Shown here: positions 1 to 9,699 of the stretch, piece by piece
How the letters are laid out: each line of letters starts with the position of its first letter
How positions within the stretch are numbered: position 1 is the stretch's first letter
Assembly: GCA_024684815.1 (NCBI GenBank)
Contig: JAIKWL010000028.1
Location: 1 to 57,854, forward strand
Origin: Saccharofermentans sp.
GTDB lineage: Bacteria; Bacillota; Clostridia; Saccharofermentanales; Saccharofermentanaceae
Reading direction: 5' to 3'
DNA: 57,854 bases
Made by a program: the position numbers and the translations under genes
Notes under the pieces: generated by a model
Databases searched by the model: none
Told to the model about the DNA's origin: nothing
What the model saw: the letters and a program-made list of their open reading frames with translations, nothing else

Positions 1-65
1 TGATAATCGTCTCAAACATTTAGACCACTTCACTCCCGTGCGTTTTTCGTGATGAGTATTGTTAT

Positions 66-117
66 AGTGCGTAAAAGAGAACCCTCTGAGCTTGATTTAG
101 GTTCTGATTTACGCACT
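66..117. repeat. Imperfect 18-bp inverted repeat in the left intergenic region
   Basis: The arms at 66-83 and 100-117 pair in 16 of 18 positions (outer AGTGCGTAAA with TTTACGCACT, inner AGAACC with GGTTCT) around a 16-nt loop. No T-run follows on either strand, so it is not an obvious intrinsic terminator. It may be a protein-binding site or a small element end. No gene is visible in 1-399. Confidence 0.5.
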
Positions 118-159
118 TTCACTTTGCTATCTCCGAAGCAACACGCCAGTGAAACAGGC

Positions 160-270
160 GAACGTAAATTGTACGCAAATCTTTAAAAAAGCGTTCAAAT
201 TTACGTAAATTCCTGCAAATTTACGCAAAACCGAACGCGATTTGGCAATTTTGCGTTCAAATTATGTAAA
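160..270. repeat. Cluster of AT-rich TTTACGYAAA / GCGTTCAAATT motifs
   Basis: GCGTTCAAATT occurs at 191-201 and 253-263. Motifs of the form TTTACGTAAA and TTTACGCAAA recur at about 161-180, 200-209 and 219-229, and the same GCGTAAA core sits in the hairpin at 66-117. This is a non-coding repeat cluster. It could be a regulator-binding array or a degraded element; nothing else is recognisable here. Confidence 0.35.
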
Positions 271-357
271 TCTCAAGCATGAGAACGCTAAATCAAACAA
301 CTTGCATAAAGCGCAAAATAAAGCATGTAACAACGCAGAAAAAACATCTCGCCAAAT

Positions 358-371
358 CCCGGTTTGCCGGG
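358..371 (-). terminator. Possible weak terminator after the first solute-binding gene
   Basis: CCCGG-4nt-CCGGG forms a short GC-rich hairpin about 30 nt past the stop at 400 on the minus strand. The T-run (TTTTTT) lies about 12 nt further on, so the fit to an intrinsic terminator is poor. Confidence 0.3.
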
Positions 372-399
372 TTGATACATAAGCTATTCGGTCTGACTG

Positions 400-2748
400 T
401 CAGCCGTTCCGCTCGGACAGGTATGTGTTTGTCCTGTTGATGATAATGTCTATCGCCTGATCAATGGATTTCTGGCCTTCAAAATATGCCGGGATCTCTT
501 CGCTGACAATGTATGCGATCGCAGGATCTGTCTTCGCTGCAACTGAACATGACCTTACGATGATCTCATAGTCATCAACAGCATCAAATCCCACTTCATT
601 TGCCAGTCCCATACTCCTGAGATCCGTGATATCACATCCAATCCCGATCATCTGTTCGCGCAAGTCATTATTCTGTTCGATCATTGCACGTGCAGAAGAT
701 TTATATACACCCGTATTAACCGGAGTAACATATTCCGTTCTGCAGTAGATTTCCTGAATATCATCAGATAAGAGCATCTTTATAAATCCGATACAACCAG
801 TTTTATTCTTAGCAGATGATGATACGGCAACTGAATCCGTCACGTAGACTGACGGGCCATGTCTTCCCGTGGAAGGGATGCCTAAAACTGTAATTCCTTC
901 TGTTAAGGTACCGGCGTATCCCAGATACTCTTTTATCGTATTGAAGTACTTATAAACAGCAGGATTTCCTTCATCGATCTGCTCGAAATAACCGTCGTAA
1001 TCATCGGTATAGTCTATGAAATTAACATTCTCATTAATGTATTCTGCCAACGTTCTGAACTCTTCTGAATTGAAATCCGGTGTTCCGTCATCCTTCATGA
1101 ATTCATTGGACATGAGTTTAAAGCAATTGATGAGATAATCTGACTTATCCATCAGTATCGGATCGTCGCCGTTGCAAACTGTACTGACAAATTCCTTATA
1201 TTCGTCAAAAGTAAAGCCTTTCTGCCCTGCACTGACCGAAGAAGATGATGTGCAGATTCCTCCGATGTTGAAAGTAAGAGGAACCGTGTAGAGTTTACCG
1301 CCGGTCCTGCAGGCATCGAAAATATTATCAAATGAACCTTCAGCAGATATATCATCAGTAAGATCGGCAAAAACCACAGTATCAATTGACGGAGTAAAAT
1401 CAAAACCGTTCATGATCAGATCCGGACCGTCTCCTGCAAGGATATCAACCTTAAGCTTATCAACAAGTGTCATCTTCGCCTTGAACATCTCCTCTTCCGA
1501 AGCCTCATAAATATCAACACCTGTCGAGGAAAGATAGTACTGGGGATCAAAGGATATATAGTAATCAGAGTCTGACTGATTAAATCTTAAGACAGCCTCA
1601 GCCGTTGCATAATCAATCACATCAAATGAGGCAAGAGTGATCTCCTCCTTTTTTGCCGTGGGGTCTTCTTCAGACTTTTCGAGAACGATCAGCTTGGGCT
1701 CTGAAACGAGATCAGCATATTCTGCCAGGTATACATTTCCGCCGAATACGTATCTGTCGCCTTCATTTTGCACGAGCTCCATGTTGCGCAGCAGGTAAAG
1801 GTTGGCATTGGCTCTGTCGTAATCAAGTATCCTTTCGGTCTGTTTCTTTTCAAGATCGACCTTAAAGAGTCCGTCTTCATCCGAGGACAAAAAACCAAGA
1901 CCTTCCTTGTAAGACATTCTGAACAGCGAATCGGAATTACCCAGCCACTTGAGATCTTCATCAGCTTCACTGTATGAAGCATTTTTAAGATCGACCATAA
2001 AAAATCCAATACCACTTGATACACCTTTTTTAGTGGTATTGAACGGGACAATTATTCTGCCGTCACCGGTATCGATCATGGGGAATGAAGAGTTCCATAC
2101 GGCCTCAGGACTTTTAAGTTCTATCGATCTCACTTCGCCGTCTGATCCGATGATATCAAGCATTGAAGAATCATAGGAACCGTAAGTACCATAAGACAAA
2201 GCAGTATACCCGTCAGAGAAAGCAGTCTCTCTTATAAACAGCTCACCTGTTTTCTTATATGAAAAAACAACTTCTTCAGTCTCGATATCCAAAAATACAA
2301 TTGTGATATCATCAGTGTTTCCTGATCTGTATGAGATGATCACCTTGTCACCATTAACAGAAGGATCTGTGCCAATATATCCGTTTATTCCGTTCTTTTC
2401 GGCTATGTCTTTACAATTAACAGATTTTATATAATTCCCTTCATTGTCATAGAGTTCGATCGAAGTGCCCTGGTAGAGAGAATAGTCACCATACGAGTAA
2501 TCGAAATCTGAAGGAATAGGCTTTTGGTAATCAACTGACAGCAATATCCTGTCATCGATCATTCCCATAAAATTAGAATAAAGCGAGTCGTATTCCGACT
2601 GAACATAATTAAGTTCCAGATCTATCGTCTTTGCATTATACCAGTCACTTTTTTCTTCTTTTTTCTTACCTGCACATCCTGTAAAACAAACAGGCAGCAT
2701 ATGCGCCATCACCAGAATAACTGCAATACTCCCGGAATATCTGTTCAT
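400..2748 (-). CDS. Lipoprotein with propeller-like N-terminus and solute-binding C-terminus (paralogue A)
   Basis: 782 residues. A hydrophobic leader ends in the lipobox-like FTGCAG, predicting a surface lipoprotein. After the conserved W-Y-x-A-K-x-I-D-L element (near 36-45), roughly 40-370 is beta-rich with repeated short DG/GY strands resembling a propeller. From about 385 the protein resembles family 1 ABC sugar-binding proteins, with GDGPDLIMNGF near 437. The C-terminus ends with the family signature EEIPAYFEGQK followed by a helix. Four paralogues lie in this window (2911, 7465, 43907, 46624). No permease or ATPase for sugar import is adjacent, so the ligand and partner are unknown. A GGTGAG sequence precedes the ATG. 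Confidence 0.8.
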   Translation of the reverse strand: MNRYSGSIAVILVMAHMLPVCFTGCAGKKKEEKSDWYNAKTIDLELNYVQSEYDSLYSNFMGMIDDRILLSVDYQKPIPSDFDYSYGDYSLYQGTSIELYDNEGNYIKSVNCKDIAEKNGINGYIGTDPSVNGDKVIISYRSGNTDDITIVFLDIETEEVVFSYKKTGELFIRETAFSDGYTALSYGTYGSYDSSMLDIIGSDGEVRSIELKSPEAVWNSSFPMIDTGDGRIIVPFNTTKKGVSSGIGFFMVDLKNASYSEADEDLKWLGNSDSLFRMSYKEGLGFLSSDEDGLFKVDLEKKQTERILDYDRANANLYLLRNMELVQNEGDRYVFGGNVYLAEYADLVSEPKLIVLEKSEEDPTAKKEEITLASFDVIDYATAEAVLRFNQSDSDYYISFDPQYYLSSTGVDIYEASEEEMFKAKMTLVDKLKVDILAGDGPDLIMNGFDFTPSIDTVVFADLTDDISAEGSFDNIFDACRTGGKLYTVPLTFNIGGICTSSSSVSAGQKGFTFDEYKEFVSTVCNGDDPILMDKSDYLINCFKLMSNEFMKDDGTPDFNSEEFRTLAEYINENVNFIDYTDDYDGYFEQIDEGNPAVYKYFNTIKEYLGYAGTLTEGITVLGIPSTGRHGPSVYVTDSVAVSSSAKNKTGCIGFIKMLLSDDIQEIYCRTEYVTPVNTGVYKSSARAMIEQNNDLREQMIGIGCDITDLRSMGLANEVGFDAVDDYEIIVRSCSVAAKTDPAIAYIVSEEIPAYFEGQKSIDQAIDIIINRTNTYLSERNG

Positions 2749-2795
2749 AAAAATACACTCACCAAAATCCTATTAATCACCTGAAATAATAACTA

Positions 2796-2811
2796 TGATT
2801 ATACATAATCA
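2796..2811. promoter_or_regulatory. Palindrome overlapping a TATAAT upstream of paralogue A
   Basis: TGATTAT-AC-ATAATCA is a 7-bp-arm palindrome. On the minus strand it contains TATAAT about 50 nt before the start at 2748. It could be an operator over a -10 box. The -35 region is weak. Confidence 0.4.
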
Positions 2812-2857
2812 GACAAAACCGCATATCCATATACATGTGCAAAACTGCGGCATAAAA

Positions 2858-2889
2858 TCTCCCGCACGGCACAGATGCAGTGCGGGAGA
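2858..2889 (-). terminator. Intrinsic terminator after paralogue B
   Basis: A perfect 10-bp stem (TCTCCCGCAC with GTGCGGGAGA) has a 12-nt loop and is followed on the minus strand by TTTT. It lies 22 nt past the stop of the gene at 2911, separating the two paralogues transcriptionally. Confidence 0.85.
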
Positions 2890-2910
2890 AAAACACTTTG
2901 TATTGCTTAA

Positions 2911-5319
2911 TTATTTGCGCTCATCCAGGACCTTCTGTACTCTGTCCTGAGCAATCTTTACAACTGAATCAAGATCCTTCTGACCCGAGAAATATGCCGG
3001 CATCTCTTCTATCAGGATAAGGGATATCGCAGCATCTTCCGAACTCATTTTCGAGCAGGTCAGAATTGCATTCTCAAGTTCATCAAGCTGCTCTTCTGTG
3101 AACTTTACTCTGTTATTAGGCTGGGAATAAGCATCGTAGTAACCGTAGTCAGGCTCTAAGCCTTCCTTATTGAAAACAGCTACAGCTTCCTTACCTGCAT
3201 TTTTGAATGCTTCACGGTTAAGGACAAAGATTCCGCTCATTGCCATATCTTTCTGGACTTCATCTGACAGGAGCATCTTTACGAATTCACCGCAGGCATC
3301 TTTATTGGTAGCCTGTGCGGATATCGCAACCGATGTATATGCTCCGACCATGGGGCCTCTGCCGTCAGCCGAAGGAATACCGAGAACCGCCGTAGCACCG
3401 TTTGTGTTTTCCACTGATTGGAAATAATTGAAGTAACTGTAGCAGCTTGAGTAAACAGCAGGTTCCGTCTCCTTGGGTTCGCTGCCATCATATACATATG
3501 ATACGTTGTACATTTCATCCCAATCGGTATTCTGCTCCTGAACATTATCCTTAACATAGTCAGCAAGGACCTTAAATTCGGGAGCTGAAAAATCAGCTTT
3601 TCCGTTTGAAATGAATTTTTCCTGCATGTTGTTGAAGAGCGTTACAAAATAATACTTCTGTCCTGACGAGATAATGTCTTTTCCGTTCAGTGTCTTATCA
3701 AGGAATCTTATATATTCGTCAGTTGTAAAACCTGTGCCGGATGCACCTGCATTTGCACTGTCGGTCTGTATTCCTTCAAGGGAGAAACAGACAGGAAGAT
3801 TAAAGAGCTTACCGTCAACTTTTGAAGCTTCGATAACGTTAGTAAAGTACTTGTCAGAGCTTAACTTTTCCACATAAGGAGACAGATCCGCAAGGTAGGT
3901 CTCATTATTAAGCTGACCGTAGTAATTGATATCCATGAACATATCCGGACCTTCACCGTTGATGATATCCATGGCCAGCTTGTTTGTCACATCCGTGGAG
4001 TAATTGAGTGAAGCCATCTCCATATCATCTTCACTTTCGATATTGGTTGAATCATAAGTGATCATCTTCGAATAGCGTGAAGAAACTTCAATGAAATAAT
4101 CAGTACTGTTCTCATTATATTTCGCTATAACATCTGAGATCTTATCTTCAAGATATCCGTATGATGAATACAGTTCAAGGATCGTCTTTCCCGCATGAGG
4201 ATTCTTGTCGGCTTTTGTAAACTCGTAGATCGAGAAATCCGCATCCATCGAAGTGTAGATCTGCCTGAAAGCTGACTGAACATACTGGGTGCCGTAAAGA
4301 ATGAAAGAATCCTCATCAATATCAGCGACAGATAAGTTCATAAGGATATTTCTGTTAACTCCGCACCAGCTGTAATTAAATACTTCTTCAGTTGTCTTGT
4401 TCTTCACATCGATCTTGAACACACCTGAAGGCAATGTATAGTACGGAATACCGTCTGAACCGAGGAAAGAATTATAGAAAACCGTCTGGTCCATCCAGTC
4501 ATAATCCTTCTTGTCAGCGGTTGTTTTTTGACCGGTCGTAAGATCGATCGTGTAACATTCCCAATCGGTATCAGTATCTGTGGCAACAAGGATCTCCGTA
4601 TCACTTAACGGAATAGGTGAACTGAACAGATACATATTCTTATTTTCTGACTTGAAATCGACAGTCCTGCGTTCTCCGTCAGGAGAAGTAATATACATCA
4701 CATATGAAGTATATTCCTGATTCCAATTGTTCTCGATCTCAATTAAGTAACCGTTGATCTCACATGTCTTCTCGATCTGACCACCGGAATCACGCGTTTT
4801 TGTATCGAGGATCTCTTTTGTTTCAAAATCAAAATCGATCTGCTTGTAAGTCATTTCATATGTATTTTCATCAAACGTACTTATCATTGCTGACAATACT
4901 CCGTCTTTGAAATTTGCAGATTCGATGTAATCACTGTCTGAAACAACTTCGGAAAGATCAACGACTTTGGTCTCGCCGGTCTGTCTGTTATAAACAGATG
5001 CAGTAGCAACCTGATAATCTCTGTAATCGACAGTTGACCAGTCCACATTATCGGGCATCTTATAACTACCCATGGTATATGCCACGATATTCTTCTCATC
5101 ACAACCGATAATCTCGGTATAAGAGTATTCAAGGTCTTTACTCTCGTCGATACCGCGGTCGAGTTCAATGGCCTTGGCATCAAACCAGGGCATATCATTG
5201 GTAATCTTCTTACCTGCGTGGCCTTTTGACTGGCCACCTGTCTTAGTGCATGCTGCAACGGACAAAGCCATTGAAACAGCAAGCACGCCTGCAACGAGCT
5301 TGGGTGATTGTTTTTTCAT
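2911..5319 (-). CDS. Lipoprotein with propeller-like N-terminus and solute-binding C-terminus (paralogue B)
   Basis: About 802 residues. The ATG at 5319 is chosen because GGAGA is correctly spaced before it; the ATG at 5325 touches that site. The lipobox is VAACTK, followed by the family element MPWFDAKAIELD. The N-terminal 370 residues are beta-rich and probably a propeller. The C-terminal half is a type 1 solute-binding domain with DIINGEGPDMFMD near 455 and a GFTTDEY element. It ends with the signature EEMPAYFSGQKDLD. It is closest to the paralogue at 46624, sharing TKADKNPHAGKT and GFT-DEY blocks, although the two lie 41 kb apart on opposite strands. It is followed by a strong terminator. 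The ligand is unknown. Confidence 0.82.
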   Translation of the reverse strand: MKKQSPKLVAGVLAVSMALSVAACTKTGGQSKGHAGKKITNDMPWFDAKAIELDRGIDESKDLEYSYTEIIGCDEKNIVAYTMGSYKMPDNVDWSTVDYRDYQVATASVYNRQTGETKVVDLSEVVSDSDYIESANFKDGVLSAMISTFDENTYEMTYKQIDFDFETKEILDTKTRDSGGQIEKTCEINGYLIEIENNWNQEYTSYVMYITSPDGERRTVDFKSENKNMYLFSSPIPLSDTEILVATDTDTDWECYTIDLTTGQKTTADKKDYDWMDQTVFYNSFLGSDGIPYYTLPSGVFKIDVKNKTTEEVFNYSWCGVNRNILMNLSVADIDEDSFILYGTQYVQSAFRQIYTSMDADFSIYEFTKADKNPHAGKTILELYSSYGYLEDKISDVIAKYNENSTDYFIEVSSRYSKMITYDSTNIESEDDMEMASLNYSTDVTNKLAMDIINGEGPDMFMDINYYGQLNNETYLADLSPYVEKLSSDKYFTNVIEASKVDGKLFNLPVCFSLEGIQTDSANAGASGTGFTTDEYIRFLDKTLNGKDIISSGQKYYFVTLFNNMQEKFISNGKADFSAPEFKVLADYVKDNVQEQNTDWDEMYNVSYVYDGSEPKETEPAVYSSCYSYFNYFQSVENTNGATAVLGIPSADGRGPMVGAYTSVAISAQATNKDACGEFVKMLLSDEVQKDMAMSGIFVLNREAFKNAGKEAVAVFNKEGLEPDYGYYDAYSQPNNRVKFTEEQLDELENAILTCSKMSSEDAAISLILIEEMPAYFSGQKDLDSVVKIAQDRVQKVLDERK

Positions 5320-5449
5320 AAGCATGTCTCCTTTTATCCCTGGAGTTAATTATACGGGAAAAATGCGAAAATCAATAGTGAATTCTCACGCAAATAACAG
5401 CCGTTCTGTATGATCCGGCAAAACCCTTGACTGTTAATGTCCTGACCTT

Positions 5450-5983
5450 TTACTTATCGGAATCCATAAAGACTCTTGAACCCGTAGCGCCGGTCTGACC
5501 CTGATATTTGCCGTTATAAGGATTTTCCGCATGGTCGTCCATCTCTGCAAAGACCAGCTGCCCTACTCTCCTTCCGCTCTTAAGTTCAATCGCGCATCTG
5601 TTGGCATTATATAATTCAAGCGTTATCTCACCTTTAAAACCGGGATCCACCCAGCCTGCATTCTGGATAAACAATCCCATTCTCCCCAGAGAACTCCTGC
5701 CTTCGACAAAAGCTGTAAGATTATCAGGCAGTTCAAAATATTCCATCGTCGTGGCAAGTACGAACTGTCCCGGCAATATGAGATAGGTATCTGCAGTGAT
5801 CGTCTTATATTCGATCCTGCTTCCGAGAGTGATTATTCCTGACGGTGTATCATCGACGACACTGAATGTGTTGCCGAGTCTTATATCAACGCTTGCCGGC
5901 TGGATCTGTTCTTTTGTGACCGGCTCGATTACAAGTGTCTTTTCTTCAAGCATTCTGCTGATAGTTCTGTCTGATAAGATCAT
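5450..5983 (-). CDS. dcd: dCTP deaminase
   Basis: 177 residues, the usual length for Dcd. It deaminates dCTP to dUTP in pyrimidine deoxynucleotide synthesis in the cytosol. The family motif EGRSSLGRMGLF is followed by AGWVDPGFKGEITLEL, which carries the catalytic Glu, and by the GQLVF strand and a QGQTGATGSR C-terminal lid. Some family members also act as dUTPases; the sequence alone does not settle this. GGGAGG precedes the ATG. The gene stands alone between the lipoproteins and the AT-rich agr block. Confidence 0.93.
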   Translation of the reverse strand: MILSDRTISRMLEEKTLVIEPVTKEQIQPASVDIRLGNTFSVVDDTPSGIITLGSRIEYKTITADTYLILPGQFVLATTMEYFELPDNLTAFVEGRSSLGRMGLFIQNAGWVDPGFKGEITLELYNANRCAIELKSGRRVGQLVFAEMDDHAENPYNGKYQGQTGATGSRVFMDSDK

Positions 5984-6168
5984 TTTTCTGATCCTCCCTG
6001 TCCCTTTGGTGTATCAACAATTGTACCATTCATTCTGACGGTACAAATATTACGATTTAAGTAAATCCCAGAAGTTGGACATAGCTTCGGGGGAGATAAG
6101 ACATTATATTTTAAGAAAAAAAGAAATTTACAAACGTATTTAAGCAGATAGAGTTCTTGTAGGTTGTT

Positions 6169-6196
6169 ATAAAGGATATTAATCCATATCCTTTAT
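6169..6196. repeat. 11-bp perfect inverted repeat in the dcd-lipoprotein gap
   Basis: ATAAAGGATAT and ATATCCTTTAT flank a 6-nt loop. There is no T-run on either strand. The gap 5984-6349 is AT-rich and shows no other gene or RNA I recognise. The repeat marks about where base composition drops. Confidence 0.5.
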
Positions 6197-6349
6197 AAAT
6201 TATCTGTTTATATCCATCCGTAAAAATGTTTCAATGTATACTGATATAATCGTTACGATACAAATAAAAAAAGGGTAACAAAGTTTTATATGGCATTATT
6301 GTGAAGATTGATTTTCTATCGAATGTTGTTTCGCAGTTTTCTATTAAGC

Positions 6350-7468
6350 TCATTTGCAAACATACACATCACCAGTAATTGCGTTTACAAGAACAGGTTT
6401 GTTCTCAGCGATATCTTCACCAACGCATAGGTAATTGGATTGTACATATATTACCCAAAATGGATAAAAGAACATGTTGTTCGTATCTCGTGTTTGTCCG
6501 TTACTCATATCAGATAGTACGATAGTAAGATATGCTAACTCTGCAGCATAAATGTGTAATTCTTTTTCTTTATCAGTTGAATCAGAAATAATTAGAGAAA
6601 TATCGGGCAGAGCCTTCTCCATTGCCTGCTCAAATGATATTATTGGCTGATCATTTAAATATGGTTCCATTTTTTTATCATTCGTATGAACTTCATATAT
6701 ATCTATACCATCATAAAACATTTTATTAGCGCTATCAAAAATTAGAGTTTCCATCTTGTTTTTATCATCATAATCCTCATATCGTCCGTTTAGAGTAGAA
6801 GGAATGCCAACGTTAATTCCGCCTATAGATTGTCTTGTAACATACAAATTTAATGCTCTATTCTTAATTGTATCAACGTATATTTCTTTATCCAAATCTG
6901 TATCATAGGAAGTTATTGTATATAGACTTGTAGATATTGCCGGGAATGTAATCTTCACCATATAATCACTAAAAACAACATCTGAAAATGAATTTTGTAT
7001 CACAGATGCTTGTTCAAAGTCTGATGATATTATTCTTGTCGTTGATTTAATAACGTCTTCCCTTTCTGAACGGGATAATTGTACCTGCTTAGAACTATCA
7101 ACATCAGTCTCAAATTGTCCATCCAACAATCTTTCTGATTGAAATAATACCCTCTTCCAGAGATTAATAGGATTTTCGAATAAATCCTCATCAAATGAAA
7201 TTACCTTGTACACATTAGCTGTTTTAGGACATTCTTGTGTGAACATCACTCCTTCCAGATATTGTTTTTCTTCACCATCTTCATATTTAATTGTAAAGGT
7301 GTAATTGTTGGAATCAATTTCTGCTAGTGTTTGTCCGCATTCGACTATCGATAAAGATGAGTTTGTGGTATTATTTTCTTCAAGTCTCACAGAGCACCCT
7401 GTAAAGAGTATTGATATAATAACTGTCATGATGACAATAATTCTTTGTAATTGCTTATCTTTTTTCAT
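6350..7468 (-). CDS. Predicted lipoprotein of unknown function
   Basis: 372 residues. A leader with a basic start and hydrophobic core ends in the lipobox FTGCSV, so it is predicted to be anchored outside the membrane. I recognise no domain; the mature part is mixed alpha/beta with an acidic character. Its ATG overlaps the TGA of the upstream solute-binding gene (ATGA at 7465-7468), indicating translational coupling and a shared role. It lies within the AT-rich agr block. It may be an accessory subunit of the neighbouring binding protein, but that is inferred from position only. Confidence 0.75.
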   Translation of the reverse strand: MKKDKQLQRIIVIMTVIISILFTGCSVRLEENNTTNSSLSIVECGQTLAEIDSNNYTFTIKYEDGEEKQYLEGVMFTQECPKTANVYKVISFDEDLFENPINLWKRVLFQSERLLDGQFETDVDSSKQVQLSRSEREDVIKSTTRIISSDFEQASVIQNSFSDVVFSDYMVKITFPAISTSLYTITSYDTDLDKEIYVDTIKNRALNLYVTRQSIGGINVGIPSTLNGRYEDYDDKNKMETLIFDSANKMFYDGIDIYEVHTNDKKMEPYLNDQPIISFEQAMEKALPDISLIISDSTDKEKELHIYAAELAYLTIVLSDMSNGQTRDTNNMFFYPFWVIYVQSNYLCVGEDIAENKPVLVNAITGDVYVCK

Positions 7469-9624
7469 TTGTAATTCTCCGTTATATAAAGATCTAATCT
7501 GGACTGAAGTGTTTTAGCAATATCATCTTCGCTCTTTTTCTGTAAATAATACGAATTGATCTCTTCACAAATCAAATTATATAATCCCCAATCATAAGAA
7601 ATTACCATATCTACACTATTTACCATCGAACAATAGTCCGATATAATCCATTCAGGTACATTTTCTTTTTCATTAACTATACTGTTCCACATAATATCCG
7701 TTTCTGGTACCATATCCGGATTAGATGCATATTGACAATAATCTTCAAAAACAGAATTGATAACTGGATTGTTTCCTTGACCTATTTCAATTTTCTGAAC
7801 CTCTTCTGACAACATATATCTTATAAACTTCCAACAAGCATCTGAATTCTCTGTATCAGCCGATATAGCTACAAGACCATCGGGACGTGCTGCATGAACA
7901 GATCCGTAAATAGATGGAAAACCTAGGTAAACAAAACTATCATTTAGTTTGTTTTCTATATTATAGAGATCATATAGGTTGCCTAAATATGTTCTTCTGC
8001 ATGTCAAATAAGTTCCATCATGAACTGATTTCATATCTGCTATATAGTTAGTTTGAGCACCATATGGTATTCCGTTTCTAATAGAATAATCAATTACTTC
8101 TTTCAGTTCTTTCTCAGAAACAAACGTTTTTTCTGAATATCGGTCTATAAAATCACCCAAAGAATATCTTAAGATCTGATCTGCATATTCTGCAGCAGGC
8201 ATATCTCCACGAACTGGAAGCCCGGTTTCTTGAGACATCTCATCTATTTGATTATAAGTAATGTCTTCATCTGAAAATATGCTGCGCAGTCCAAAATCCC
8301 CATCAAAATAATATGCCGGAAAAATCTGATAACAAACCCCATTTCTCGTAATTGTATCCTTAATAGACGCAACCATATCATCCATTTTGAAATCAGGATC
8401 ATTTTCCATAATCGGAAGCATATCAACAACCAGTCCGGCATTATACATATATCTATAATCAAAATCTGTACCATAGTAAAGATCCGGTGCATTTCCATCA
8501 TTAAAATACTTAATTAACTTAACAATTTGTGATTGTGCCTCAACACCCGTAGTATATGAATATTCATAACGATAATCATCCAAATACACTCTATATTGAT
8601 CTTGAGATGTATTAAACATATAAACTGCCCATTTAACAGCTGTGGATAACTCAACACCATACCCGCCAATAGTGATTGGAATTCGTTGTGAATAAACATT
8701 TGCTGGTATATTTTTAAATATAATCAATTCGATCTCATAATCTTTATACTCATATATTTTTCCAAATCTGGCATTTCCATAAGCTACGTTGCTTTCAAAC
8801 AATACTGCTTTGTATGCCGGTTTTACATCTACATAATTCCATTCGGTTAATGGAATAAGCGACTTTATATCAACATTAAATTTATATACACCTTTATCAG
8901 AAAAAAATAAATCTTCATTAATTTCATTTATTAATAAATCATCTATATTCTTTTCACAAACTTTCTTCATTTGCTCTTTAATGAAATCACACTCATGAAA
9001 AATCAGTCGATCGCGAACTTCTTGAACAAGATAATACTTACCTTGATCTTGATAGAAAGTTCTGATATTGTCCAATCCCTGAATATTAATTCTATCTGTT
9101 TCGTTCCCATCTTTTGAGTAACGGTATATACTACTTGCGGTTATCTTAACAAATCCATCATCTATCGGATAAAGACCTAGAATATTATCGTTTGCCTTAA
9201 TCTCAGAAATAATATCTCCTCCATTAACATCAATAACATACTCAGTTTTAGAATTCTGTTCTATACAATACAATTTTTCATCAACAATCACCTGATCATT
9301 TGAATTTGCACACTTTACAGGCAAAGAAACCCGGTTAATTAGTTTTCCCTTTGAATCAATCTTATATAGTAAATAATAGTTTTCCGGTCCTTCCACTTTT
9401 TCGTCCAATTTCTCACCAAATACCAAAAGATAATAATAACCGTTCGAATATAGATTTGCATAAATATTCTGGCCGTAACCATCAACAGATTCCACATTAA
9501 AGGAACTGCATTCATACCAAAACCTATCAGTATTAACAGGTTCAATCTTTTCGGAACAGGCACAATAAAAGAACGGTATAAATAAAAAACATATAGTAAG
9601 AATGGTCACGATTTTTCTTTGCAT
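7465..9624 (-). CDS. Lipoprotein with solute-binding C-terminus (paralogue C)
   Basis: About 719 residues from the ATG at 9624; a GTG at 9630 is the alternative. The leader ends in the lipobox FYCACS. It is the most divergent of five paralogues: the start element is degraded to RFWYECSSFNVE, and the binding-domain block reads NAPDLYYGTDF near 381. The C-terminal half still has the family features LSEEVQKIEIGQG and a terminal ICEEINSYYLQKK helix. It follows a terminator downstream of the small secreted gene and is coupled to the lipoprotein at 6350. It is markedly more AT-rich than the other four paralogues. Confidence 0.78.
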   Translation of the reverse strand: MQRKIVTILTICFLFIPFFYCACSEKIEPVNTDRFWYECSSFNVESVDGYGQNIYANLYSNGYYYLLVFGEKLDEKVEGPENYYLLYKIDSKGKLINRVSLPVKCANSNDQVIVDEKLYCIEQNSKTEYVIDVNGGDIISEIKANDNILGLYPIDDGFVKITASSIYRYSKDGNETDRINIQGLDNIRTFYQDQGKYYLVQEVRDRLIFHECDFIKEQMKKVCEKNIDDLLINEINEDLFFSDKGVYKFNVDIKSLIPLTEWNYVDVKPAYKAVLFESNVAYGNARFGKIYEYKDYEIELIIFKNIPANVYSQRIPITIGGYGVELSTAVKWAVYMFNTSQDQYRVYLDDYRYEYSYTTGVEAQSQIVKLIKYFNDGNAPDLYYGTDFDYRYMYNAGLVVDMLPIMENDPDFKMDDMVASIKDTITRNGVCYQIFPAYYFDGDFGLRSIFSDEDITYNQIDEMSQETGLPVRGDMPAAEYADQILRYSLGDFIDRYSEKTFVSEKELKEVIDYSIRNGIPYGAQTNYIADMKSVHDGTYLTCRRTYLGNLYDLYNIENKLNDSFVYLGFPSIYGSVHAARPDGLVAISADTENSDACWKFIRYMLSEEVQKIEIGQGNNPVINSVFEDYCQYASNPDMVPETDIMWNSIVNEKENVPEWIISDYCSMVNSVDMVISYDWGLYNLICEEINSYYLQKKSEDDIAKTLQSRLDLYITENYK

Positions 9625-9643
9625 ATTCACTTCTCTCTCATTA

Positions 9644-9686
9644 AAAAATGCATTGTCCTAAATTTATTATAGAACAATGCATTTTT
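9644..9686 (-). terminator. Intrinsic terminator between secreted protein and paralogue C
   Basis: A 13-bp stem (AAAAATGCATTGT with ACAATGCATTTTT) encloses a 17-nt loop. T-runs on both sides could make it bidirectional. It lies between the stop at 9700 and the start at 9624, so the solute-binding gene is either read through or has its own promoter. Confidence 0.75.
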
Positions 9687-9699
9687 GTTTTGTTGTGAA

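Noticed and set aside
1..399. Protein-coding gene at the left edge
   Set aside because: No open frame with start and ribosome-binding site; sequence is repeat-rich and AT-rich.
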